64,000 nucleotides of DNA from NCBI RefSeq assembly GCF_007830635.1, contig NZ_VLLA01000001.1, positions 467,868-531,867 of the forward strand, in the 5' to 3' direction. The stretch is from Bradyrhizobium huanghuaihaiense (GTDB taxonomy: Bacteria; Pseudomonadota; Alphaproteobacteria; Rhizobiales; Xanthobacteraceae). Under the pieces are notes generated by a model, which saw only the letters and a list, made by a program, of their open reading frames with translations, ran no database searches and was not told the DNA's origin. Positions 35,521 to 44,957 of this stretch are shown one piece after another (position 1 is the stretch's first letter; every line of letters starts with the position of its first letter). The position numbers and the translations under genes were made by a program.

Positions 35521-36237
35521 TTAACCAGCCGGAGGGGCGACTGGAGCGGCGAGATACTCGTTCCAGATCGCCTTTTCGCCCATCGTTGCGATGAAGGCCC
35601 GATGGGCCTCCCGCTCGGCATCCGAAACCCGCGGCGCGAGCGGCACTGACCGCTGCCGCCGCGGCGCATCGCCGGCGGAATTGACGCGAATCTCTGCGCT
35701 CTCCGAAGCCAGCAGCAGCTGCGACTGCCGCGCCCCCACCAGATCGACATAGACTTCCGCAAGCAGTTCTGCGTCGAGCAGGGCGCCGTGCTTCGTGCGG
35801 TGTGAATTGTCGATCGAATAGCGCGAGCAGAGATCGTCGAGCCGGTTCGACACGCCGGGATGCTTGCGGCGCGCCAGCAGCAGCGTATCGACCAGCCGCT
35901 CGCGCGGGACCGCGGCACGCTTGATCCGGTCGAGCTCGGCATTGATGAAGCTGATGTCGAACGAGGCGTTGTGGATCACCAGCGGTGCATCGCCGATGAA
36001 CTCCAGAAACGCATCGACGACCTCGTGGAACAGCGGCTTGGTCGAGAGAAATTCGGCCGACAGCCCGTGCACGGCGAAGGCTTCCGCCGGCATGTCCCGT
36101 TCGGGGTTGATATAGACGTGATAGGTCTGTCCCGTCGGCATGCGGTTGAAGATCTCGACGCAGCCGATTTCGACCAAGCGATCGCCGCGGAGCGGATCAA
36201 GGCCGGTAGTTTCGGTGTCGAGGACGATTTCGCGCAT
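35521..36237 (-). CDS. dnaQ: DNA polymerase III epsilon subunit (DnaQ)
   Basis: The 238-residue 3'-5' proofreading exonuclease has the DnaQ/DEDDh motifs: ExoI VLDTETTGLDP, ExoII LVIHNASFDISFI, and ExoIII HGALLDAELLAEVY with its His and Asp. GGRGD-type binding is via LRGDRLVEIGCVE. It is the first in the visible order of the minus-strand group ppsR-maf-coaE-dnaQ, being last in transcription. This order next to the origin is common in alphaproteobacteria. Confidence 0.96.
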   Translation of the reverse strand: MREIVLDTETTGLDPLRGDRLVEIGCVEIFNRMPTGQTYHVYINPERDMPAEAFAVHGLSAEFLSTKPLFHEVVDAFLEFIGDAPLVIHNASFDISFINAELDRIKRAAVPRERLVDTLLLARRKHPGVSNRLDDLCSRYSIDNSHRTKHGALLDAELLAEVYVDLVGARQSQLLLASESAEIRVNSAGDAPRRQRSVPLAPRVSDAEREAHRAFIATMGEKAIWNEYLAAPVAPPAG

Positions 36238-36264
36238 GATCGGGAGGCCGTGTGAGACGGCGAA

Positions 36265-36864
36265 TCAGACTCGCCGCTGCGGCATCTTAACGACCTCGGC
36301 CAGGATGTGCTTGATTTGGGCGCGCACCGGCTCAAGTCCGTGTGAGGTATCCACCACGAAATCGGCCCGCTTGCGCTTCTCGGCATCCGGCGTCTGCTTG
36401 GCGATGATGGCATCGAGCTTCGCTTCGTCCATCGTGCCGCGCGCCAGCACCCGCTCGCGCTGGAGTTCCGGCGAGGTCGAGACGACAACGACGGCGTCGA
36501 CCCGCTTCTCGCCACCGGTCTCGAACAGCAGCGGAATGTCCAGCACCACGACCGGCGCCTTGGCGGCCTCGGCGTCGGCGAAGAACTTCTTCCGGGAGTC
36601 ACCGAGCATCGGATGGACGATCTGCTCGAGCTGCTTGATCGCGGCGGGATCGTGCACCACGCGCGCCGACAGTTTTGTCCGGTCGACCTTGCCGTTCACA
36701 GTGGTGCCGGGGAAGGCGGCCTCGATCGCCGGCGCCGCTTCACCCTCGTAGAGCTGATGCACGGCGGCATCGGCGTCGTAGACGGGCACGCCGGCCTCCG
36801 CGAACAATTTCGCGGTGGTGGATTTGCCCATCCCGATCGAGCCGGTCAGTCCGAGGATCCGCAT
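36265..36864 (-). CDS. coaE: Dephospho-CoA kinase (CoaE)
   Basis: The 199-residue P-loop kinase catalyses the last step of CoA synthesis. Walker A is [17 protein letters not shown], followed by [31 protein letters not shown] and the lid [17 protein letters not shown]. The ATG at 36864 is chosen; a GTG two codons upstream is possible. It is 27 bp from dnaQ and 23 bp from maf, all on the minus strand. Confidence 0.96.
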   Translation of the reverse strand: MRILGLTGSIGMGKSTTAKLFAEAGVPVYDADAAVHQLYEGEAAPAIEAAFPGTTVNGKVDRTKLSARVVHDPAAIKQLEQIVHPMLGDSRKKFFADAEAAKAPVVVLDIPLLFETGGEKRVDAVVVVSTSPELQRERVLARGTMDEAKLDAIIAKQTPDAEKRKRADFVVDTSHGLEPVRAQIKHILAEVVKMPQRRV

Positions 36865-36887
36865 CAGCACCCAGCCTTCTCTCGCAT

Positions 36888-37496
36888 CTACACCGCAATT
36901 AGCTGCTCGCTCCGCAGGAACGCAAGCAGCGGCAGCAGCGGCAGGCCGAGAATGGTGAAATGGTCGCCCTCGATGCGCTCGAACAGATGGATGCCGAGAC
37001 CCTCGAGCTGATAGGCGCCGACGCTTCTGGTCACGGCATCGCCGGCGGCGTCGAGATAGGCCGAAAGCTCGGTTTCGCTCATTGGCCGCATGGTCATGCG
37101 CGCCACTGAGACATCCTCGAAAACAATCTTGCCGTCCCGCGCCACGGCCACAGCGGAATTCAGCTCGTGGCTGTTGCCGGCGAGATCGCGCAGTTGCGCC
37201 AGCGCCTGTGGGCGGCCGACGGGCTTATTGAAGAGACGGCTGCCGAGCGCCAGCGTCTGGTCGGCGCCGATCACATAACTTCCCGGACGACCCATAGAGA
37301 CCGCCCTGGCTTTTTCGCGGGCCAGCAGCAGAGCGATCTCGCGCGGATCGCTGAGGTTGGAGCTGGCCTGGATACCGCGCTCGTCGATATCAGCCGTGAC
37401 GGAATCGAATTCGAACCCGGCATTGGCCAGCAGCATTTTTCGTGCGCTGCTTTGCGAGGCCAGGATCAGCGGAGATGTGCCGCGCCACAGAGCCAT
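36888..37496 (-). CDS. maf: Maf-family nucleoside triphosphate pyrophosphatase
   Basis: The 202-residue Maf/YceF-type pyrophosphatase acts on non-canonical or damaged nucleotides and links to septum control in some bacteria. The signature is [18 protein letters not shown] with the Ser-x-x-Arg-x-x-x-Leu motif, then [20 protein letters not shown] with the catalytic Asp, and [19 protein letters not shown]. It lies between coaE and the ppsR gene in the pre-origin operon. Confidence 0.94.
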   Translation of the reverse strand: MALWRGTSPLILASQSSARKMLLANAGFEFDSVTADIDERGIQASSNLSDPREIALLLAREKARAVSMGRPGSYVIGADQTLALGSRLFNKPVGRPQALAQLRDLAGNSHELNSAVAVARDGKIVFEDVSVARMTMRPMSETELSAYLDAAGDAVTRSVGAYQLEGLGIHLFERIEGDHFTILGLPLLPLLAFLRSEQLIAV

Positions 37497-37504
37497 CGCG
37501 ACAA

Positions 37505-38344
37505 CTATTCCGAGGGCCGGTTGCGCTGACGATCGCTGTAGAGCTTCATGATCGCCGCGGCGGTTTCCTCGATCGAGCGCCGCGTGACGTCAAGCAGCGG
37601 CCAGTCGTGCTTGGCGCTCAGCTTGCGCGCGAACGCGACCTCCTCGGTGACCGACTGCCTGTCGGTATAGGTGTCGCTGCCGGACTCGGCGCCCATGGAG
37701 AGCAGGCGGTTCTGGCGGATCTGGATCAAACGTTCCGGCGTCGCGTGCAGGCTCACGACCAGCGGCCGCGTCAACGTCTCGAGCTGCGCCGGCACGGGAA
37801 TGCCGGGCACCAGCGGCACGTTGGCGGTGCGGATGCCGCGATTGGCGAGATAGATCGATGTCGGCGTCTTCGAGGTGCGGGACACGCCGACCAGAACCAC
37901 GTCGGCATCGTCGAGACCTTCGACATGCTGACCGTCGTCATGGATCATCGTGTAGTTAAGTGCGTCGATGCGCTTGAAATATTCCGCATTGAGCACGTGC
38001 TGGGCGCCGACGCGACCCGTCGTCGCAGCCCCGAGATAAGCTTCGAACAGCTGCATCACCGGCCCGATGATCGACAGGCTCGGAACATTGATCTGCTTGC
38101 ACTTGTCCTCGAGCCTGGCGACCAGATCCTTCTCGAGCAGCGTGAACAGCACGATCCCCGGCGCTTCCTCGATCTCGTCGAGCACCCGGTCGAGCTGCTT
38201 CTGGCTCCGCACCAGCGGATAGACATGCTCGACCGGCGTCACGTTCGCATATTGCGCAGCGACGGCGCGCGCGACGGTGATCAGCGTCTCGCCGGTGGAG
38301 TCGGAGACCAGGTGCAGATGGAAATAATTGTTCGAGGTCGGCAC
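37505..38344 (-). CDS. PEP synthetase / PPDK regulatory kinase-phosphatase (DUF299)
   Basis: The 279-residue bifunctional Ser/Thr kinase and pyrophosphorylase controls pyruvate phosphate dikinase or PEP synthase (PPSR/PDRP1 family). [16 protein letters not shown] at the start, [23 protein letters not shown] with the P-loop-like segment, and [17 protein letters not shown] at the end are diagnostic. It is the first gene of the minus-strand group and directly borders the proposed origin region. Confidence 0.94.
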   Translation of the reverse strand: MPTSNNYFHLHLVSDSTGETLITVARAVAAQYANVTPVEHVYPLVRSQKQLDRVLDEIEEAPGIVLFTLLEKDLVARLEDKCKQINVPSLSIIGPVMQLFEAYLGAATTGRVGAQHVLNAEYFKRIDALNYTMIHDDGQHVEGLDDADVVLVGVSRTSKTPTSIYLANRGIRTANVPLVPGIPVPAQLETLTRPLVVSLHATPERLIQIRQNRLLSMGAESGSDTYTDRQSVTEEVAFARKLSAKHDWPLLDVTRRSIEETAAAIMKLYSDRQRNRPSE

Positions 38345-38801
38345 AAAAACTCTTTGGATGAGGGCGGGGTGGTTTGTGGATTTCTGTGGAGCTTAACCGC
38401 TCGGAAAGGGATGTGCGACACCAGGGACGGGACAAGTGCCAATTTTCTTCACACCGCTGCCCGTCAGAACAAGTCCGACGCCTCTCCATGCGGGAAGCGG
38501 GATTGCGCGGATAACCCCCTTGATAAGCTGCCGACGAGCGCACGCAAGCCTTTGAGTCCGGACGGCTTATCGGAACTGGCCGGACCTGCGCAGAATATGT
38601 TGATGGATGTGAACAAGCGCGCGCGAAGCGGCGGACGGAATTGCGTGAGTCCAATCCACGGTCACTTAGACTCAAACCTTAAGAATCTAAGATTCTAGAT
38701 TTGAGGAAGGCGCTACGGACGGATATGTGTGCAGGGTAAGACCTTAACGGGTTCTTACTATCCCCAGCTCCTTTCGCTGGGCATCAATCCGGGCCGCGAA
38801 A
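38345..38801. other. Candidate chromosomal replication origin (oriC)
   Basis: The 457-bp gene-free region between the DUF299 gene and hemJ occupies the position where alphaproteobacterial origins lie. It contains five GANTC (CcrM methylation) sites within 142 bp, at 38554, 38647, 38669, 38683 and 38691. It also has TTTGTGGAT (38373) as a DnaA-box-like 7/9 match, the palindrome AGAATCTAAGATTCT (38682-38696) in an AT-rich patch, and a GATAAGC/GCTTATC inverted pair. Only weak DnaA boxes are seen. hemE, usually beside the origin, is missing. Confidence 0.65.
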
Positions 38802-39236
38802 ATGTTCGAAGACGGCTATCTCTGGATCAAGGCGCTGCATGTGATCGCCGTCATCTCCTGGATGGCGGGCATGCTCTATCTGCCGCGGCTGTTCGTTTAT
38901 CACTGCGACGCCGAGATCGGCTCGAAGCAGTCGGAGACGTTCAAGGTCATGGAACGCCGGCTGTTCAAGGCGATCATCAACCCCGCCATGATCGTCACCT
39001 GGCTTGCCGGGCTTTTTCTCGCCTGGTCCGGCCACTGGTTCACGTTCGGCTGGCTGCACGTAAAACTGGCATTGGTCCTGGCGCTGTCGGCGGTCCACGG
39101 CTTTTTTTCGCGCTGGCTCAAGGATTTCGCCGCCGACCGGCGTCCGCGAAGCCAGAAATTCTATCGGATTATCAATGAGGTGCCGACCGTTTTGATGATT
39201 CTCATCGTCATCATGGTGATCGTGAAGCCGTTCTAG
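38802..39236 (+). CDS. hemJ: Protoporphyrinogen oxidase HemJ
   Basis: The 144-residue four-helix membrane protein of the HemJ/UPF0093 family oxidises protoporphyrinogen IX in bacteria lacking HemG/HemY. The conserved His in LWIKALHVIAVISWMAGMLY and the Lys in GWLHVKLALVLALSAVHGFF match the haem-binding family pattern. It is preceded by the proposed origin and followed by rho. The usual upstream gene hemE is absent. Confidence 0.93.
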   Translation: MFEDGYLWIKALHVIAVISWMAGMLYLPRLFVYHCDAEIGSKQSETFKVMERRLFKAIINPAMIVTWLAGLFLAWSGHWFTFGWLHVKLALVLALSAVHGFFSRWLKDFAADRRPRSQKFYRIINEVPTVLMILIVIMVIVKPF

Positions 39237-39483
39237 GCAAGCCACCCGCGGAATCGCTCAGCGCTTCGGCTTGCGGAGAAGGGAGCGATTTTCTATATTA
39301 TCGATATCCCACCCAACGCAGGCGGATGTGGTTGTGTCTGAGCTTTCCAGAGGCCGGACACCGCATCAGGTTTGAAGCCTCACCGGCACTCTCCTTGCCA
39401 GACCTGCGGACCTTAATCTTCTCACGTCCGCATTTCAGAGCCTCCTCGCACCCCTTCCAAGGTTACCCCACAGGACCACCCCA

Positions 39484-40749
39484 ATGCGGGAAATTAAACT
39501 CCAGGACCTCAAGTCGAAGACCCCGGCCGAGCTCGTCTCGTTCGCGGAAGAGAACGGGGTCGAGAACGCCAGCACCATGCGCAAGCAGGAGCTGCTGTTC
39601 GCCATCCTCAAGCAGCTGTCGCTGGCCGAGACCGATATCGTCGGTGAAGGCGTCGTCGAGGTGCTCTCCGACGGTTTCGGCTTCCTCCGCTCGCCCGATG
39701 CGAATTATCTGCCGGGCCCTGACGATATCTACGTTTCGCCCTCGCAGATCCGCCGTTTCGGCCTGCGCACCGGCGACACCATCGAAGGCCACATCCGCAG
39801 CCCGAAAGAGGGCGAGCGCTATTTTGCGCTGCTGAAGGTCAACACGCTCAATTTCGAGGACCCGGAAAAGGCCAAGCACAAGGTCAATTTCGACAACCTC
39901 ACGCCGCTGTTTCCGAACCAGCGTTTCCGCATGGAAATCGACGATCCGACGCGGAAAGACCTGTCTGCACGCGTGATCGACATCGTCGCCCCGATCGGCA
40001 AGGGCCAGCGCGCGCTGATCGTGGCGCCGCCGCGCACGGGTAAGACCGTGCTGATGCAGAACATCGCGCACTCGATCACGCACAATCATCCCGAATGCTA
40101 TCTGATCGTGCTCTTGATCGACGAGCGTCCGGAAGAAGTCACGGACATGCAGCGCTCGGTGAAGGGCGAGGTCGTGTCCTCGACCTTCGACGAGCCGGCG
40201 GTGCGTCACGTCCAGGTCGCCGAGATGGTGATCGAGAAGGCCAAGCGCCTGGTTGAGCATGGCCGCGACGTCGTGATCCTGCTCGATTCGATCACGCGCC
40301 TCGGCCGCGCCTACAACACGGTCGTGCCGTCATCCGGCAAGGTGCTGACCGGCGGTGTCGACGCCAACGCGCTGCAGCGTCCGAAGCGCTTCTTCGGTGC
40401 CGCCCGCAACATCGAGGAGGGCGGCTCGCTGACCATCATCGCGACCGCGCTGGTCGATACCGGCAGCCGCATGGACGAAGTCATCTTCGAAGAGTTCAAG
40501 GGCACCGGTAACTCGGAGCTGATCCTGGACCGCAAGGTCTCGGACAAGCGCACCTTCCCGGCGATCGACATCTCGCGCTCCGGCACCCGCAAGGAGGAGC
40601 TCATCACCGATCCGCAGGTGCTCAAGAAGATGTACGTGCTCCGCCGCATCCTCAATCCGATGGGCACCATGGACGCGATCGACTTCCTGCTCGACAAGCT
40701 GCGCTCGACCAAGAGCAATTCGGAGTTCTTCGACTCCATGAATACTTGA
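39484..40749 (+). CDS. rho: Transcription termination factor Rho
   Basis: The 421-residue hexameric RNA helicase has an N-terminal helical domain ([20 protein letters not shown]) and the cold-shock-like RNA-binding domain with [20 protein letters not shown]. The RecA-like core has Walker [30 protein letters not shown], the Q/R loops in [20 protein letters not shown], and [21 protein letters not shown]. Length is normal and the gene is followed by a strong intrinsic terminator. Confidence 0.98.
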   Translation: MREIKLQDLKSKTPAELVSFAEENGVENASTMRKQELLFAILKQLSLAETDIVGEGVVEVLSDGFGFLRSPDANYLPGPDDIYVSPSQIRRFGLRTGDTIEGHIRSPKEGERYFALLKVNTLNFEDPEKAKHKVNFDNLTPLFPNQRFRMEIDDPTRKDLSARVIDIVAPIGKGQRALIVAPPRTGKTVLMQNIAHSITHNHPECYLIVLLIDERPEEVTDMQRSVKGEVVSSTFDEPAVRHVQVAEMVIEKAKRLVEHGRDVVILLDSITRLGRAYNTVVPSSGKVLTGGVDANALQRPKRFFGAARNIEEGGSLTIIATALVDTGSRMDEVIFEEFKGTGNSELILDRKVSDKRTFPAIDISRSGTRKEELITDPQVLKKMYVLRRILNPMGTMDAIDFLLDKLRSTKSNSEFFDSMNT

Positions 40750-40769
40750 GTGCAGTGCAGCAGAATCAG

Positions 40770-40793
40770 AGGGCGCCTTCGGGCGCCCTTTTT
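40770..40793 (+). terminator. Rho-independent terminator after rho
   Basis: A GC-rich stem AGGGCGCC closes on a TTCG tetraloop with GGCGCCCT, followed by TTTTTGTT. It lies 21 bp downstream of the rho stop codon. This is the clearest intrinsic terminator in the window. Confidence 0.93.
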
Positions 40794-41060
40794 GTTGCGG
40801 CTTTGCTGCAGCGAAGTGCAGCATTCAGGGGTGCCGCAGCGCTTATCGCTGTGTCCCATTAATTTGTTGATATATCAAAATAATACTTGAATTCGACTCG
40901 GCCGAACCTCTTCCGGAGAAGGCATTTCTGCAGCAAAAATGACGCGAATATATTGCGGTGCAATAAGAGAATTGCTGCGGATCTGGCGCAGCAAAATCCT
41001 GCCGCCGACCGGGCTGAAAACGGATGTTTGCCTTTTCACTGGCAGCCGCACAAATAGGCC

Positions 41061-42413
41061 ATGCATCCGCGGGACCAGACCATTTTTGCGCTGTCATCCG
41101 GCCGGGCGCCCAGCGCCATTGCAGTGGTGCGCGTCTCGGGCGCGCAAGCCGGCCTGGTTCTGACGACCCTCGCAGGGAAGCTGCCGGTGCCGCGACAGGC
41201 GAGCCGCCGGCTGCTCCGGGACGGCGCGGGCCAGCCGATCGACGACGCGGTCGTGCTCTGGTTTCCAGGACCGGCCAGCGCGACCGGCGAGGACATCGCC
41301 GAATTTCACGTCCATGGCGGCCGGGCGGTGCTGGCGGCGCTCCTCGCTGCTATTTCTGATATTCCGAATACGCGGGCGGCCGAGCCCGGCGAGTTCACCC
41401 GGCGCGCCTTCGAGAACGGCAAGCTCGACCTGACCGAGGCCGAGGGCCTCGACGATCTCATCCACGCCGACACCGACCGGCAGCGCCGCCAGGCGCTGCG
41501 CCAGCTGCAGGGCCTGCTCGGCGACCGCGCGCGCGACTGGCGCGAGCGCATCATCGAGGCGTCGGCGCTGATCGAGGCCGGTATCGATTTTTCCGATGAA
41601 GGCGATGTGCCGGCGGAGTTGCGGGCGCCGGCGGTGAAAGCGATCAAGGCGCTACACGATGAAATCACAAAAGTGCTTGCGGCACAGGGACATTCTGAAC
41701 GTCTGCGCGACGGCCTCGTGGTTGCGATCGCGGGCGAGCCGAACGTCGGCAAGTCGACGCTGATGAATCAGCTCGCGCGGCGCGACGTCGCGATCGTCTC
41801 GCCGCATGCGGGTACCACGCGCGACGTGATCGAGGTGTCGCTCGATCTCGATGGCTATCCGGTCACGGTCATCGACACCGCCGGCATTCGCGAGACCGAC
41901 GATCCGGTCGAGCAGGAAGGCGTGCGTCGTGCGCGTGCGCGTGCCGAGGACGCCGACCTGGTCTTGTGGCTGGCCGAGGGTGAGGGGCCGGTCGGTCCCG
42001 AGGCAATGCGATCGCTGGGGAAATCCGAAGACCATCGACCCGGCGGATCGGTCTGGATCGTGCGCAACAAGATCGACCTGGGCGGGGCCGGAGGTGCCGA
42101 GCCGGCAGGCGAGTTCGGGATCTCGGCCAGCCGGGGCGACGGCATTCCCGAGCTGGTCGACGCCCTCGTCAAATTCGCCGCCAATTTCTTCGGGACGACC
42201 GAGGGTGCGTTGGTGACCCGGGCTCGCCAGCGCGATCTGTTGCGCCAGGCCTCGGACAGCTTGCGCCGGAGTCTGGACCTTGTAGAAGAGGGCGAAGAGC
42301 TCGCGGCCGAAGAGCTGCGCGCCGCCGCCTACGCCCTGGGCCGGCTCCTGGGTCGGGTGGACGTCGAGGACGTCCTCGGGGCCATCTTCCAGAAATTCTG
42401 CATCGGAAAGTAG
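41061..42413 (+). CDS. mnmE: tRNA modification GTPase MnmE
   Basis: The 450-residue GTPase works with MnmG to place carboxymethylaminomethyl groups on wobble U34 of certain tRNAs. N-terminal domain: [21 protein letters not shown]1 is [19 protein letters not shown]3 is [13 protein letters not shown] and G4 is NKIDLGG. The C-terminal motif FQKFCIGK carries the functionally required Cys-x-Gly-Lys. It is separated from mnmG by 646 bp that hold the parS cluster and two repeat pairs. Confidence 0.97.
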   Translation: MHPRDQTIFALSSGRAPSAIAVVRVSGAQAGLVLTTLAGKLPVPRQASRRLLRDGAGQPIDDAVVLWFPGPASATGEDIAEFHVHGGRAVLAALLAAISDIPNTRAAEPGEFTRRAFENGKLDLTEAEGLDDLIHADTDRQRRQALRQLQGLLGDRARDWRERIIEASALIEAGIDFSDEGDVPAELRAPAVKAIKALHDEITKVLAAQGHSERLRDGLVVAIAGEPNVGKSTLMNQLARRDVAIVSPHAGTTRDVIEVSLDLDGYPVTVIDTAGIRETDDPVEQEGVRRARARAEDADLVLWLAEGEGPVGPEAMRSLGKSEDHRPGGSVWIVRNKIDLGGAGGAEPAGEFGISASRGDGIPELVDALVKFAANFFGTTEGALVTRARQRDLLRQASDSLRRSLDLVEEGEELAAEELRAAAYALGRLLGRVDVEDVLGAIFQKFCIGK

Positions 42414-42458
42414 CGCTAGTTCTTCATTGTAGAACTAGCACTTGTTCCATTGCTTGGG

Positions 42459-42472
42459 TTTCACGTGAAACG
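42459..42472. promoter_or_regulatory. parS site 1
   Basis: GTTTCACGTGAAAC is a perfect 14-bp palindrome matching the bacterial parS core, with flanks G and G instead of T and A. It is part of a cluster upstream of mnmG that ParB should bind. Confidence 0.88.
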
Positions 42473-42484
42473 AGGACGGTTCTC

Positions 42485-42572
42485 GTAGCCCGGATGGGGC
42501 GCAGCGCAATCCGGGGCCGGTCGCCCGGCGGAGATACCTTCCCCGGATTTCGCTGCGCTCCATCCGGGCTAT
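42485..42572. repeat. Inverted repeat pair (GTAGCCCGGATGGGGCGCAG type)
   Basis: GTAGCCCGGATGGGGCGCAG...CCGG is mirrored by CCCGGATT...GCTCCATCCGGGCTAT. The family is the same as at 58950-59036. It lies between two parS sites. Confidence 0.85.
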
Positions 42573-42609
42573 AGCCCTTTCGCTAACAGATGGGGTCGAT
42601 TCTCTCTTT

Positions 42610-42625
42610 TGTTTCACGTGAAACA
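42610..42625. promoter_or_regulatory. parS site 2
   Basis: TGTTTCACGTGAAACA, a full 16-bp match to the consensus parS. It is 197 bp after the repeat-flanked site 1 and within the mnmE-mnmG intergenic region. Confidence 0.92.
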
Positions 42626-42704
42626 ATTGGGCAGTTTCAGTGGTTTCGTTTGCGGATCCGATGTCCCACCAGCGAGGATTAGGCCGGCGGCCGCACCCCA
42701 ACCT

Positions 42705-42791
42705 CGTCATTGCGAGGAGCCCTTGCGACGAAGCAATCCAGACTGCCTCCGCGGAGGGGTTCTGGATTGCTTCGCTGCGCCCGCAATGACG
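42705..42791. repeat. Inverted repeat pair (CGTCATTGCGAG...CGCAATGACG type)
   Basis: The unit CGTCATTGCGAGGAGCCCTT...GAAGCAATCCAGA is inverted after a TCCGCGGA centre as TCTGGATTGCTTCGC...CGCAATGACG. It belongs to the same family as 47812-47891 and 56093-56179. Confidence 0.87.
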
Positions 42792-42896
42792 GAGTGCGAC
42801 GCGACGGGTCTGACTCTGATCCGCCTCCTCCTCGTAACGCGATAATAGGGAATGGTAGGACGCTTTCGGCTCCTTTCGCGTAAGGAGGCCAACGAT

Positions 42897-42912
42897 TGTT
42901 TCACGTGAAACA
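42897..42912. promoter_or_regulatory. parS site 3
   Basis: TGTTTCACGTGAAACA, perfect 16-bp consensus, 160 bp upstream of mnmG. Confidence 0.92.
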
Positions 42913-42987
42913 CGAGGCAGATCAGGGCGCCTCCTACTGTGCATGGGGTTGTTCTCGCGAAATTGCCGCAGTCCCCTTCGGCCCATC

Positions 42988-43003
42988 TGTTTCACGTGAA
43001 ACA
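42988..43003. promoter_or_regulatory. parS site 4
   Basis: TGTTTCACGTGAAACA, perfect 16-bp consensus, 56 bp upstream of the mnmG start. Site 3 is only 91 bp away, so bound ParB could bridge them. Confidence 0.92.
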
Positions 43004-43059
43004 CGGTCCCACCCAGTTTCCACTTCCGGCTTTTTCCGCTCTGGGATAGAAGTCCGCCC

Positions 43060-44940
43060 ATGCGAACAGAGCGAGAGAGTTTCGACGTCATCGTGATTGG
43101 CGGCGGCCACGCCGGCTGTGAAGCTGCGGCTGCCGCCGCCCGGATGGGTGCGACCACGGCTCTGGTGACGCACCGTTTCTCAACGGTCGGCGCGATGTCC
43201 TGCAACCCCGCCATCGGTGGTCTCGGCAAGGGTCATCTGGTCCGCGAGGTCGATGCGCTTGATGGTCTGATGGGCCGGGTCGGCGATGCCGGCGGCATCC
43301 AGTTTCGCGTGCTCAATCGCCGCAAGGGCCCCGCAGTCCGCGGTCCACGGGCCCAGGCGGACCGCAAACTCTATGCGGCGGCGATGCAGGCCGCGATCCG
43401 GGAGACCAACGGTCTTTCCGTCATCGAGGGCGAAGCCGACGAGCTAATCGTGGTCGAAGGACGCGTCACCGGACTGCGTCTGGCCGATGGCCGGGAGCTT
43501 CGGGCAGGGGCGGTTGTCGTCACCACCGGCACCTTCCTCCGTGGTCTGATCCATCTCGGTGAGAAGAACTGGCCCGCCGGCCGGGTCGGAGAGGCACCGG
43601 CGATGGGTCTTTCGGCTTCCTTCGAGCGGGCCGGCTTCACCCTTGGACGGCTCAAGACCGGCACGCCGCCGCGTCTGGACGGCACCACAATCGACTGGGC
43701 GGCGGTCGAAATGCAGCCCGGAGACGAGCCGCCGGAGCCGTTCTCGGTCATGACCGAGCGGATCACGACCCCGCAGATCCAGTGTGGGATCACCCGGACC
43801 ACGTCCGCAACCCACGAGGTGATCCGGGCCAATGTCCATCGCTCCCCGATGTACTCCGGCCAGATCAAGAGCTCCGGACCGCGCTATTGCCCCTCGATCG
43901 AGGACAAGATCGTCCGCTTCGGCGACCGCGACGGCCATCAGATCTTCCTGGAGCCGGAAGGGCTCGATGATAGCACCGTCTACCCCAACGGCATCTCGAC
44001 CTCGCTGCCGGAGGAGGTCCAGCTCGCGATCCTCGCCAGCATTCCCGGCCTAGAGCGGGTGAAGATGGTCCGCCCCGGCTACGCCATCGAATACGACCAC
44101 ATCGATCCCAGGGAGCTCGATCCGACCCTGCAGACCAAGCGCCTGCGCGGTCTGTTTCTGGCCGGGCAGATCAATGGCACCACCGGATACGAGGAAGCCG
44201 CCGGGCAGGGCATCGTGGCCGGCCTGAACGCCGCGCTCTCCGCCAGCGGCGCCGCGCTGACGGTGTTCGACCGCGCAGACGGCTATCTCGGCGTGATGAT
44301 CGACGACCTCGTGACCCGCGGGATCAGCGAACCCTATCGGATGTTCACCTCGCGGGCCGAGTACCGGCTGACGCTGCGCGCCGACAATGCCGATCAGCGC
44401 CTCACCGAGAAGGGGATCGCGCTTGGCTGCGTCGGCAGTGCCCGGACCCGGCATCACCGCGCCAAGATGGACGCCCTGAACGCCGCCGGGACACTGTCGA
44501 AGTCGCTGACCATCACCCCGAACGAGGCGATCAAGCACGGACTGTCCCTGAACCGGGACGGCCAGCGCCGCTCGGCGTTCGAGCTGATGGCCTATCCCGA
44601 GATCGGCTGGAGCCAGGTCCGCGCGATCTGGCCGGAGCTGTCGGCGATCGATCCCATCATCGCCACCCATCTCGAGATCGACGCCAAGTACGATGTCTAT
44701 CTGGAGCGCCAGAGCGCCGACGTCGAAGCTTTCAGGCGCGACGAGGGGATGGTGTTGTCGGAGGTGGACTACCAGCAGGTCCCCGGTCTCTCCAACGAGG
44801 TCCGCGCCAAGCTGGAGAAGGCGCGGCCGTTCACGGTCGGCCAGGCCGGCCGCATCGATGGCATGACGCCGGCGGCACTCGGCATTCTCGCGGCCTATCT
44901 CCGCCGCGAGGCACGGAAGACTTCCAAGGCAATCGCATAG
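43060..44940 (+). CDS. mnmG: tRNA modification enzyme MnmG (GidA)
   Basis: The 626-residue FAD enzyme is partner of MnmE in U34 modification. The FAD-binding fold opens with [20 protein letters not shown], and [13 protein letters not shown] text follows ([20 protein letters not shown]). The C-terminal region has the helical domain with [17 protein letters not shown] and [14 protein letters not shown]. Length is normal. It starts 56 bp after a parS site, and rsmG follows after 9 bp. Confidence 0.97.
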   Translation: MRTERESFDVIVIGGGHAGCEAAAAAARMGATTALVTHRFSTVGAMSCNPAIGGLGKGHLVREVDALDGLMGRVGDAGGIQFRVLNRRKGPAVRGPRAQADRKLYAAAMQAAIRETNGLSVIEGEADELIVVEGRVTGLRLADGRELRAGAVVVTTGTFLRGLIHLGEKNWPAGRVGEAPAMGLSASFERAGFTLGRLKTGTPPRLDGTTIDWAAVEMQPGDEPPEPFSVMTERITTPQIQCGITRTTSATHEVIRANVHRSPMYSGQIKSSGPRYCPSIEDKIVRFGDRDGHQIFLEPEGLDDSTVYPNGISTSLPEEVQLAILASIPGLERVKMVRPGYAIEYDHIDPRELDPTLQTKRLRGLFLAGQINGTTGYEEAAGQGIVAGLNAALSASGAALTVFDRADGYLGVMIDDLVTRGISEPYRMFTSRAEYRLTLRADNADQRLTEKGIALGCVGSARTRHHRAKMDALNAAGTLSKSLTITPNEAIKHGLSLNRDGQRRSAFELMAYPEIGWSQVRAIWPELSAIDPIIATHLEIDAKYDVYLERQSADVEAFRRDEGMVLSEVDYQQVPGLSNEVRAKLEKARPFTVGQAGRIDGMTPAALGILAAYLRREARKTSKAIA

Positions 44941-44941
44941 G

Positions 44942-44957
44942 CGTTTCACGTGAAACA
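44942..44957. promoter_or_regulatory. parS site 5 (mnmG-rsmG junction)
   Basis: CGTTTCACGTGAAACA has the perfect 14-bp core and 15 of 16 consensus positions. It overlaps the only usable start codon of rsmG, a GTG at 44950, so ParB binding here would cover the rsmG translation start at the DNA level. Confidence 0.9.

Noticed and set aside
38373..38390. Strong DnaA box pair TTTGTGGAT and TTCTGTGGA
   Set aside because: Neither matches the TTATCCACA consensus beyond seven positions, so I list them only as weak support for the origin.
38729..39178. 149-codon frame overlapping hemJ
   Set aside because: It is a shifted frame of hemJ, starting in the origin region and lacking family features.
42435..43229. 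Long minus-strand open frame of 264 codons across the parS cluster
   Set aside because: It spans two palindromic repeat pairs and four parS sites; the protein has no coherent composition.
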